Of a DNA stretch of 64,000 nucleotides, positions 25,145-32,138 are shown piece after piece (position 1 is the stretch's first letter; each line of letters opens with the position of its first letter). The stretch spans positions 3,044,001 to 3,108,000 of the forward strand of contig CP119310.1 in assembly GCA_029203185.1 (NCBI GenBank), read 5' to 3'. Source of the DNA: Candidatus Chryseobacterium colombiense (lineage in GTDB: Bacteria > Bacteroidota > Bacteroidia > Flavobacteriales > Weeksellaceae). The notes beneath the pieces were generated by a model. That model did not search any database, was not told the DNA's origin, and worked only from the letters and a program-made list of their open reading frames with translations. The translations under genes were made by a program, and so were the position numbers.

Positions 25145-25492
25145 TTAGCCAACCTGCATCCCGTTTGTTGCCGGTAATGATGGTGTTAAAAGAGTTACAT
25201 CTTTAAAATCTTCACCATAGACGCCCAAAACGAGGCATTCACTGAAAAAATTGGCAATCTGTTTCTTTGGAAAGTTAACAACCGCTAAAATCTGTTTTCC
25301 GATCAGATCTTCTTTTTTATATAATGTAGTAATCTGTGCTGAGGATTTTTTTATTCCTAATGCTCCAAAATCGATCTCCAGCTGATAGGAAGGGTTTCTG
25401 GCCTTTTCAAAATCATTTGCTGAAATAATGGTTCCGCATCTTATATCTATTTTTTCAAAATCTGTCCAGGAAATTTCGGGTTTTATGATCAT
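25145..25492 (-). CDS. CsaA-like tRNA-binding-domain protein
   Basis: 115 residues, one OB-fold tRNA-binding domain. The conserved opening SWTDFEKIDIRCGTII (about 9-24) and the later LAVVNFPKKQIANFFSE and VLGVYG are typical of CsaA, a dimeric RNA- or chaperone-like protein. Its start overlaps the stop of the upstream HExxH gene by four bases (ATGA), so translation is probably coupled. Confidence 0.88.
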   Translation of the reverse strand: MIIKPEISWTDFEKIDIRCGTIISANDFEKARNPSYQLEIDFGALGIKKSSAQITTLYKKEDLIGKQILAVVNFPKKQIANFFSECLVLGVYGEDFKDVTLLTPSLPATNGMQVG

Positions 25493-25995
25493 GATAATAC
25501 ACTGATTAATTGTTCTATTTCTGTTTTTTGTATGGCATATTTTTGTTGCAAAACGGAGCCCTCTTCCATTCTTTTGTAATATTCGAATGCTTTGTCGGCG
25601 AAAATTTTCTTATGAAAATCTGACGCATCCGGGATTTTTGGAAAATTTTTATGGAAAAGCATCTCATAATATGCCTGAAATTCTCTTTCATTTTTGTCCT
25701 CAACAGTATGTATAGAAGATTTTTGTCTTACATGAAGCATTTCGTGGGCAACCACGTTGAGAATAAGATTCAGATCAAAGTCAAATAAATTAGGAGGAAT
25801 CATGACTTTCTGCGGTTCTCCCAATTCTCCTTCTGTAGTAAGAAGAACTAGGTTTGGAATAGCCTCACGTAATCCAAATCCGGCAAAGTTTTCATGTTCC
25901 AGATCAAAAGAATAGAGCAAATATTTTGCAGCGTCAATTACCTGGTCGTTTTCTTTATAGGCTTTCAAATGTAATTTGATCTGTTCGAAATCCAT
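25489..25995 (-). CDS. HExxH protein, putative metal-dependent peptidase-like
   Basis: 168 residues, no signal peptide. The stretch LILNVVAHEMLHVRQKSS (about 76-93) has an HExxH zinc-binding motif followed by an Arg-Gln as in some minimal metallopeptidases. A third ligand could be the Glu of NEREFQAYYEML (about 101-112), whose spacing fits a gluzincin-like arrangement. No named family is recognised. It overlaps the CsaA-like gene by four bases, which suggests linked roles. Confidence 0.7.
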   Translation of the reverse strand: MDFEQIKLHLKAYKENDQVIDAAKYLLYSFDLEHENFAGFGLREAIPNLVLLTTEGELGEPQKVMIPPNLFDFDLNLILNVVAHEMLHVRQKSSIHTVEDKNEREFQAYYEMLFHKNFPKIPDASDFHKKIFADKAFEYYKRMEEGSVLQQKYAIQKTEIEQLISVLS

Positions 25996-26196
25996 TTCAA
26001 AAAATATGTTTTAACAAATGTATTAAAATAATGAAACTTAGAAATTAAGAAGATGTAAAATAAAGTGTTTGAAAATCAGTGTTTTGTGTTTTATGAAGTA
26101 AATTTTCACCAATTTCCATGCAAGATTTCCTAAAAACAGGATTTATATAATTGAGTACTCCAATGAATAATGTGTAATGCTAAAAAATTAAAAAGA

Positions 26197-26772
26197 ATGA
26201 AGAAATTAACAGTACTTAAATCTCTAATGATAGCGATTATTGCGTTTCTAGGATTTTCCTTAACGTCTTGTAATGATGATAAATATGAACCGATTCCTCT
26301 GAAATTGAGTGATGTAAATGGGAGTTACAGAGCAAGACTGGTGACCTCGCAGGGAGGAAAGTTCAATGAAAAAATTATTGACTTTACAGCGAAAGATACC
26401 CTTATTACCTTCAAAGATTTTCCCGTGAAGGAAATCGTAAAGTCGGTTGTGAAAGATCCCGCAAAAGCTGATGCGGCGATCGCAAGTTTAGGAAAAATTG
26501 AATATAAACTAAATTATAGCTCAAAGTTAAATGCAGATCAGAATGTGGTGGAATTAACATTTGAGCCCAAAAGTTTGACTTTGCAGATTCCTGTAGATGG
26601 AACCATTAAAAATACGTTAGTGAAACTGATAACAAAGCAAAAAGGTTTTTTTGTAGGATATGACTGGTCGATGAGATTTGGTTTAGAAGCGGAAAAAATA
26701 AGTGTTGATGGAGTTGATCTCACTCCTTATGAAGTTATAAAATATGAAATTCCGATTAGTATTAAGAATTAG
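26197..26772 (+). CDS. Lipoprotein, DUF4840-like
   Basis: 191 residues from the ATG at 26197, which gives a good lipoprotein signal (LKSLMIAIIAFLGFSLTSC). An ATG nine codons upstream is in frame but places charged residues before the signal. The mature part starts NDDKYEPIPLKLSDVNGSY and looks beta-rich; the pattern resembles DUF4840 lipoproteins of Bacteroidetes, though I am not certain of that name. It is followed by a strong terminator, so it is separate from the sigma-factor operon. Confidence 0.65.
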   Translation: MKKLTVLKSLMIAIIAFLGFSLTSCNDDKYEPIPLKLSDVNGSYRARLVTSQGGKFNEKIIDFTAKDTLITFKDFPVKEIVKSVVKDPAKADAAIASLGKIEYKLNYSSKLNADQNVVELTFEPKSLTLQIPVDGTIKNTLVKLITKQKGFFVGYDWSMRFGLEAEKISVDGVDLTPYEVIKYEIPISIKN

Positions 26773-26791
26773 AAGAATGAATAATTTGTGA

Positions 26792-26826
26792 AATAGGCAA
26801 GCCTCAAATTGAGGTTGCCTATTTTT
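26792..26826 (+). terminator. Terminator after the lipoprotein gene
   Basis: AATAGGCAAGCCTC pairs with GAGGTTGCCTATT with one bulged base and a five-base loop, followed by TTTTG. It lies 20 bases after the stop at 26772. Confidence 0.85.
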
Positions 26827-26873
26827 GCCTACTGAAAATCAATAAGTAAACTGAGAAGCTATTGAATTAGTAA

Positions 26874-27440
26874 ATGGAAGAAAATAAGGAGCAGATTTTA
26901 GTGTCCCGCCTTTTGCAAAAAGAAGAAGCGGCCTGGAAAGAACTTTTCGGAGTGTATTCGGGTGGTCTTTCCTATGTCTGTTCCCGGTATATTATTGATA
27001 AGGAAGATGTTCATGACGTACTTCAGAATAGTTTTATACAAATGTTCCGTGCGATTGATTCTTTTGAATACAGAGGAAATGGCTCTTTGAAAGCCTGGAT
27101 TACCAGAATTGTAGTTACGGAATCTTTAAAGCATTTAAAAAGAAACCCCGATTTAAAAACGGTTTCAGAAGATTTTGAAATTGCAGATGAGCAAAATGAT
27201 GAAGATCCCAATCTGGAAGAAATTTCGCAAGATATGATCATGACGATGATTCGGTCTCTTCCGGATGGTTACAGAACGGTTTTTAACCTTTTTGTTTTTG
27301 AGAAGAAAAGCCATAAAGAAATTGCAGAAATGTTGGGAATAGCAGAAAATTCTTCCGCCTCGCAGTTTCATAGAGCAAAAACAATGCTTGCCCAGAAAAT
27401 AAAAGAATATACAATGTCTAAAACAGCGCACTATGAGTAA
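26874..27440 (+). CDS. ECF RNA polymerase sigma factor
   Basis: 188 residues with sigma region 2 (about 27-95: DVHDVLQNSFIQMFRAIDSFEYRG and SLKAWITRIVVTE) and region 4 (about 121-180: LPDGYRTVFNLFVFEKKSHKEIAEMLGI). Region 1 and 3 are absent, as in ECF sigma factors. It directs RNA polymerase to a small regulon, usually envelope genes. The last eight bases overlap the next gene, which encodes a membrane protein likely to control it. Confidence 0.95.
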   Translation: MEENKEQILVSRLLQKEEAAWKELFGVYSGGLSYVCSRYIIDKEDVHDVLQNSFIQMFRAIDSFEYRGNGSLKAWITRIVVTESLKHLKRNPDLKTVSEDFEIADEQNDEDPNLEEISQDMIMTMIRSLPDGYRTVFNLFVFEKKSHKEIAEMLGIAENSSASQFHRAKTMLAQKIKEYTMSKTAHYE

Positions 27441-28785
27441 TAACGAATGGCTAAATGATTTGCGCAGAAAAATGGAGGATCATACAGAAGATGTTCCTGA
27501 TGGATTGTGGGATGATATAAGAAACGAATTGTTTGTGGAAGATAAGACGGAGAATATTATTCCTGTTATAATGAGTGATGATCTGAAAGCGAAGGATAAA
27601 GCCGGTTCAGCAATACATCATACCCCTCTACTTTATCGTATCTATGGTGCTGCCGCGGTTGTTGTCTTGTTCTTTATTGTGGGCAGGCTACTTTTTTTAA
27701 ACGATAAAAGGGAAGCCACAAATGTTGTTCAGGTGAAAGGAAATTCTTCGAAGATGATCTCTTCTGTTAAGCAATCTGAGGGAAAGACTTTGGAAAAGAC
27801 AAAAAATACGGGTAATTTGAAGCATAATTTAGTATTAAGAAACTGGAATAAGAGTTCAAATAAAATAGAAAAATCACAAGCAGGGAAAATTATTGAAAGC
27901 ACAATACACAATTGGGATGACAATAAAAATCAATATGTAAAAACCGTTTCTCCGGAACAGAATAAAAATACTGAAATAAAGTCGGTAACTGAAGATACTG
28001 AAATGTATGAGCTTCTTACAAAAGAAGAGAGAGAAAAAAAGCAAACTTTAAAAGAGGCTGAAAAAGCAAAACTTGCAAAGAATAAAAACAAAAGATCCTG
28101 GACGATAGGATTACTTGCAGGAAACGCCTCTTCCAGTTCAACGGAGCAATTTCCAGGATATGCAACATTAAACGGAGCTACACTGAGCTTACCGGAAATG
28201 TGGACCTCAGGATATGAAGAAAATCCTTTAATGGCAATTTTACTGGCGAATCAGGATAAAAAGGTGGATGCAAAAATTAAGCATAAAACCCCGGTTACTT
28301 TTGGAGCTTCTGTTTCTAAACGAATAGGTAAAAAATGGTCACTGGGTACAGGGGTGAATTATACAAAGCTTTCATCGGAGCTTACTTCCGGAAGCGGATC
28401 AAATTTTATAAGCAGTGAACAAAGTATTCATTATGTGGGAGTTCCGGTGCAGGTAAATTATAGTGTAATCCAAAAGGGAGCATTTACAGGATATCTTACA
28501 GGAGGGGGATTGATCGAAAAAGCAGTTTCGGGAGATCTCAAAACTAAATATATCGTTGATGGAACTGTGAAAGAAATAACCAAAGAAGAAATTGATGAAA
28601 AGCCTGTTCAAATATCGGTAAATGCAGCGGCCGGACTGCAATTGAAAGTCATAAAAAATATTGGAATTTATGCTGAACCGGGAGTGAGTTACCATTTTAA
28701 GGATAACAGCTCATTACAAACCATTTATAAAGAAAAGCCTCTGAATTTCAACGTAAAGTTCGGAATCAGACTGATCATAGACTAA
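27433..28785 (+). CDS. Membrane-anchored, beta-barrel-type protein partnered with the sigma factor
   Basis: 450 residues. The N-terminal about 68 residues are polar and probably cytoplasmic (NEWLNDLRRKMEDH ... GLWDDIR, a pattern seen in anti-sigma-like proteins of Bacteroidetes). One membrane helix follows (about 70-90, YGAAAVVVLFFIVGRLLFL), then a charged linker (about 90-220) and a C-terminal outer-membrane-barrel-like domain (about 221-450: TIGLLAGNAS, VTFGASVSKRIGKKWSLG, ending LNFNVKFGIRLIID). The eight-base overlap with the sigma gene suggests it binds that factor. Anti-sigma function is inference; the fold of the C-terminus is read from strand pattern. Confidence 0.75.
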   Translation: MSNNEWLNDLRRKMEDHTEDVPDGLWDDIRNELFVEDKTENIIPVIMSDDLKAKDKAGSAIHHTPLLYRIYGAAAVVVLFFIVGRLLFLNDKREATNVVQVKGNSSKMISSVKQSEGKTLEKTKNTGNLKHNLVLRNWNKSSNKIEKSQAGKIIESTIHNWDDNKNQYVKTVSPEQNKNTEIKSVTEDTEMYELLTKEEREKKQTLKEAEKAKLAKNKNKRSWTIGLLAGNASSSSTEQFPGYATLNGATLSLPEMWTSGYEENPLMAILLANQDKKVDAKIKHKTPVTFGASVSKRIGKKWSLGTGVNYTKLSSELTSGSGSNFISSEQSIHYVGVPVQVNYSVIQKGAFTGYLTGGGLIEKAVSGDLKTKYIVDGTVKEITKEEIDEKPVQISVNAAAGLQLKVIKNIGIYAEPGVSYHFKDNSSLQTIYKEKPLNFNVKFGIRLIID

Positions 28786-28897
28786 ATAATATCTCATATC
28801 AATCATTAAACGGAAGAACTATAAAAGTATAGCTCCTAAAGAATTGCGTCTAATTTTTATGGGAAAATATTGATGAAACTCATTAAATATTATATAT

Positions 28898-29863
28898 ATG
28901 AAATTAAAATTAATCTTTTTAACAGTACTGTTTTCCTGTTTTTTTAATGTAAAATCGCAGCAATGTACACCGACTATTACAAGTCCGAGATTGGGAACCT
29001 TGTTTCAAGATAAAGTTGTGTTTTGTACAACGGAAACCGAAACATTATCGACCACTCAAACCTATGGAAGTTATCAATGGTATAAGCAGATGTGGGATTG
29101 GCAAACACCTAATCCAAATCCTTGGATAGCGATTCCCGGAGCGACCTCACAATCTTTGGTGATCAATGGATCTGCAGATATGCTTTACTATTTTAAAGTA
29201 CAAGTTTCAGGAAATGATTGTTCAGCAGAAAGTGATCCGATCTTAGCGGATGGATATGCTTATGGTCTGCCATTCCTGATGGCCAATTTTACACCCGGAA
29301 CTTACGAAGAAATTGCACCCGGAGAATATAACGTTTGTTCGGGAGCATCAGTGGTTTTTGAGAATGGATTTCCTGCTGTGTATGGTCTCCATACATGGTT
29401 TAAATGTGTTCCAGGAAGCAATCCTCCATCACCTACAGATCCGTGCATTATTAACGGGGCTACAGGAGATTCATATACTGCAACGACATCCGGGAAATAT
29501 GGGTTTTACGCCTGTACGGAATATTGTCCGGATATGTGTGAAATGCTAAGTGATGCGGCATTTATACAGCTTAATTTCGGAAGTTGGAGTTTCTGTAATT
29601 TAGGAACTGGAGAGATAAAACCTAAAGAAAATAATTTGAGTATTTATCCTAACCCGGCCACTCAGTTTTTATATATAGGAAAAGAATCGGAAAAATATAC
29701 TGAAGTTTCCATTATAGATATGTCCGGAAGACTGGTATTGCAAAAAAAAGATCACAACTACACGCAGGCTATTGATGTGAATGCTTTATCTGCGGGAACT
29801 TATATGGTTGTTTCTAAAAGTATGGCAGGAAAAACATACAAAAATAAGTTTATCAAAAAATAA
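28898..29863 (+). CDS. Secreted protein with a T9SS type A sorting tail
   Basis: 321 residues: signal peptide (about 1-20, LIFLTVLFSCFFNVKSQ), a Cys- and aromatic-rich central part with Ig-like features (YGSYQWYKQ, WIAIPGATSQSLVINGSADM), and a C-terminal T9SS sorting domain (about 245-321) showing LSIYPNPATQFLYI, VSIIDMSGRLV and LSAGTYMV. It should be exported through the outer membrane by the type IX system and attached or released. About 110 bases downstream of the barrel gene, so it may be in the sigma-factor regulon. Confidence 0.9.
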   Translation: MKLKLIFLTVLFSCFFNVKSQQCTPTITSPRLGTLFQDKVVFCTTETETLSTTQTYGSYQWYKQMWDWQTPNPNPWIAIPGATSQSLVINGSADMLYYFKVQVSGNDCSAESDPILADGYAYGLPFLMANFTPGTYEEIAPGEYNVCSGASVVFENGFPAVYGLHTWFKCVPGSNPPSPTDPCIINGATGDSYTATTSGKYGFYACTEYCPDMCEMLSDAAFIQLNFGSWSFCNLGTGEIKPKENNLSIYPNPATQFLYIGKESEKYTEVSIIDMSGRLVLQKKDHNYTQAIDVNALSAGTYMVVSKSMAGKTYKNKFIKK

Positions 29864-29907
29864 AATCTCTGAGCTTAGAGAATGGTTTTTTCAAATAGTT
29901 AGTTGGA

Positions 29908-29934
29908 GGCGGTACAAAAATTTGTGCCGCTTTA
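29908..29934 (+). terminator. Terminator after the T9SS cargo gene
   Basis: GCGGTACAA (29909-29917) pairs with TTGTGCCGC (29922-29930) with one G-U pair, followed by TTTA. It lies 45 bases after the stop. Confidence 0.7.
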
Positions 29935-30047
29935 TTGTTGAATGCTGCTGAGAATAAAATAGTTAAATCTTCAGTAGTGTTCAAAAAATAATTTGAATCA
30001 TATGATAAATCGGTAAAATATTTTTACATTTACATTAAAACACAAAC

Positions 30048-31583
30048 ATGCTGATTAAAATTTATGGAAGCGCAATTCATGGAGTTGCAGCTCAAACTAT
30101 TACCATTGAGGTAAATGTAGATACAGGTGGAATAGGCTATCATTTGGTTGGTCTTGCCGATAATGCCATTAAAGAAAGCACCTATAGAATTTCGGCTGCT
30201 TTAAAAAATGTAGGCTACAAAATCCCCGGAAAAAAGATTACCATTAATATGGCTCCTGCAGATCTTCGTAAAGAAGGTTCTGCTTACGATCTCAGTATTG
30301 CTATCGGAATTTTAGCCGCGTCTGATCAGATTCTTGCCGAAAACATTCAGGATTATATTATTATGGGAGAGTTATCTCTGGATGGCAGTTTGCAGCCTAT
30401 AAAAGGAGTGTTGCCTATAGCGATCCAGGCACGAGAAGAAGGCTTTAAAGGAATCATACTTCCCAAACAAAATACACGTGAAGCAGCCATTGTAAATAAT
30501 CTGGATGTATATGGTGTGGAAAATATAAAAGAAGTCATTGATTTTTTTAATGAAGGAAAAATTTTGGAAAAAACAGTTTTAGATACCCGAAAAGAATTTC
30601 AGGACAAAATCAATCTGTTCCCATTTGATTTTTCAGAAGTAAAAGGGCAGGAAGCGGCTAAAAGAGCGATGGAAGTTGCCGCAGCAGGAGGACATAATAT
30701 TATTTTAATTGGTCCTCCCGGAAGTGGTAAAACCATGCTGGCTAAAAGAGTTCCCAGTATTTTGCCTCCTTTAACCTTGAAAGAAGCGCTGGAAACAACT
30801 AAAATACATTCCGTGGCGGGAAAAATGGGTGCAGAAACTTCATTGATGACAGTACGCCCGTTTCGGTCACCTCATCATACAATTTCGGACGTTGCTTTGG
30901 TCGGAGGCGGAAGTTATCCGCAGCCGGGAGAAATTTCGCTGGCTCATAACGGAGTTCTATTTTTAGATGAAATGCCCGAATTTAAACGCACGGTCCTGGA
31001 AGTCATGAGGCAGCCGTTGGAAGATCGGGAAGTAACGATTTCGAGAGCTAGATTTACGGTAAACTATCCTTCGAGTTTTATGCTTGTTGCTTCGATGAAT
31101 CCCAGTCCGAGCGGTTTTTTTCCTGATGATCCCAATAATACGTCTTCCGTTTTTGAAATGCAGCGGTATATGAATAAGCTTTCAGGGCCATTGTTGGATA
31201 GAATTGATATTCATATTGAAGTACAGAAAGTTGAGTTTGAACAACTGGCGGAAAAAAGGAAAGGTGAAAAAAGTGAAGAGATAAGAAAAAGAGTGCTTAA
31301 AGCACGCGAAATTCAGAATGAACGGTATAAAGAGTTGCCGATAAGCTATAATGCTCAAATGGGTTCTAAAGAATTGGAACATTTTTGTGAGCTGGATGAG
31401 GTTTCGTTCGGCTTAATAAAAATGGCGATGGAAAAATTAAATCTTTCAGCAAGAGCATACGACAGAATTTTGAAAGTAGCCAGAACCATTGCTGATCTTG
31501 AGGTATCGGAAAATATTCTTTCCCATCATATTTCCGAAGCGATACAGTATAGAAGTCTTGATCGTGAGTTTTGGAAGGTTTAA
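30048..31583 (+). CDS. comM: YifB/ComM-family Mg-chelatase-like AAA+ ATPase
   Basis: 511 residues. N-terminal Lon-like domain (about 1-170: YGSAIHGVAAQTITIEVNVD, GLADNAIKES, NMAPADLRKEGSAYDLSIAI), a AAA+ core with Walker A LIGPPGSGKTML (about 224-235), Walker B GVLFLDEMPEF and the C-terminal Mg-chelatase part. ComM works as a helicase that drives branch migration during natural transformation; other roles are possible. Length is normal. Its stop overlaps the stop of the convergent YdeI-like gene. Confidence 0.92.
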   Translation: MLIKIYGSAIHGVAAQTITIEVNVDTGGIGYHLVGLADNAIKESTYRISAALKNVGYKIPGKKITINMAPADLRKEGSAYDLSIAIGILAASDQILAENIQDYIIMGELSLDGSLQPIKGVLPIAIQAREEGFKGIILPKQNTREAAIVNNLDVYGVENIKEVIDFFNEGKILEKTVLDTRKEFQDKINLFPFDFSEVKGQEAAKRAMEVAAAGGHNIILIGPPGSGKTMLAKRVPSILPPLTLKEALETTKIHSVAGKMGAETSLMTVRPFRSPHHTISDVALVGGGSYPQPGEISLAHNGVLFLDEMPEFKRTVLEVMRQPLEDREVTISRARFTVNYPSSFMLVASMNPSPSGFFPDDPNNTSSVFEMQRYMNKLSGPLLDRIDIHIEVQKVEFEQLAEKRKGEKSEEIRKRVLKAREIQNERYKELPISYNAQMGSKELEHFCELDEVSFGLIKMAMEKLNLSARAYDRILKVARTIADLEVSENILSHHISEAIQYRSLDREFWKV

Positions 31584-32056
31584 ACGCCTTTTTTGCCTTC
31601 CAAAATCATCTGAATCATTTTTATCTTTCTGTTTTCCCTTGTTTCAGGTTTTTTGGCTTCTTCAATCCAGCGTATGTATTCTTTTCTGTGGGTATAGCTC
31701 ATTTTGTCGAAGATCGTTTTAGCTTCCTGGTTTTCATTAAAAATCGAGGAGATGTCATCGGCTATTTCAACCGTTCGTACTTCTTTATCTTCCCTTAAAG
31801 AAACAGATACACTGTCGCCAAATGTTTTGTTTAACTGTTTTCTGATCTCTTGGGTTAAGCCTAAAATATGACAGTCGGATTTCATTTTTACCAGACTTCC
31901 GCGATATTCTACTTTGTCATCAAAAAGAGCTTTTATTTTTACCTGTCCTTTTTTGTTAAACAGTTCTGCTGTAGAAAAAGGAAATTCTACAAAAGCGGCG
32001 TTCATTTCTCCGTTTTGCTGAATAATGGCATTGAATTCCACGGTCTGATTTTCCAT
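31580..32056 (-). CDS. DUF1905 / YdeI-like protein
   Basis: 158 residues. The N-terminal part (about 1-95) matches DUF1905 (VEFNAIIQQNGEMNAAFVEF, YRGSLVKMKSDCHILGLTQE); the C-terminal part (about 105-155) carries the YdeI/OmpD-associated pattern AKTIFDKMSYTHRKEYIRWI and ARENRKIK-like KPETRENRKIKMIQMI. Cytosolic, role unknown. The stop codon overlaps that of the convergent ComM gene by the shared bases TTA/TAA at 31580-31583. Confidence 0.88.
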   Translation of the reverse strand: MENQTVEFNAIIQQNGEMNAAFVEFPFSTAELFNKKGQVKIKALFDDKVEYRGSLVKMKSDCHILGLTQEIRKQLNKTFGDSVSVSLREDKEVRTVEIADDISSIFNENQEAKTIFDKMSYTHRKEYIRWIEEAKKPETRENRKIKMIQMILEGKKGV

Positions 32057-32088
32057 CTGAAGTTTTTAAAGTTTAATTCAAAAATAAG

Positions 32089-32118
32089 AAAACCGTGAAA
32101 CATACATTTCACGGTTTT
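32089..32118. terminator. Terminator after the S46 peptidase gene
   Basis: AAAACCGTGAAA (32089-32100) and TTTCACGGTTTT (32107-32118) form a perfect 12-bp stem with a six-base loop. Reading on the minus strand it follows the peptidase stop at 32139, 20 bases before it. Confidence 0.8.
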
Positions 32119-32138
32119 TAAATTATAATCAAAAAAGA

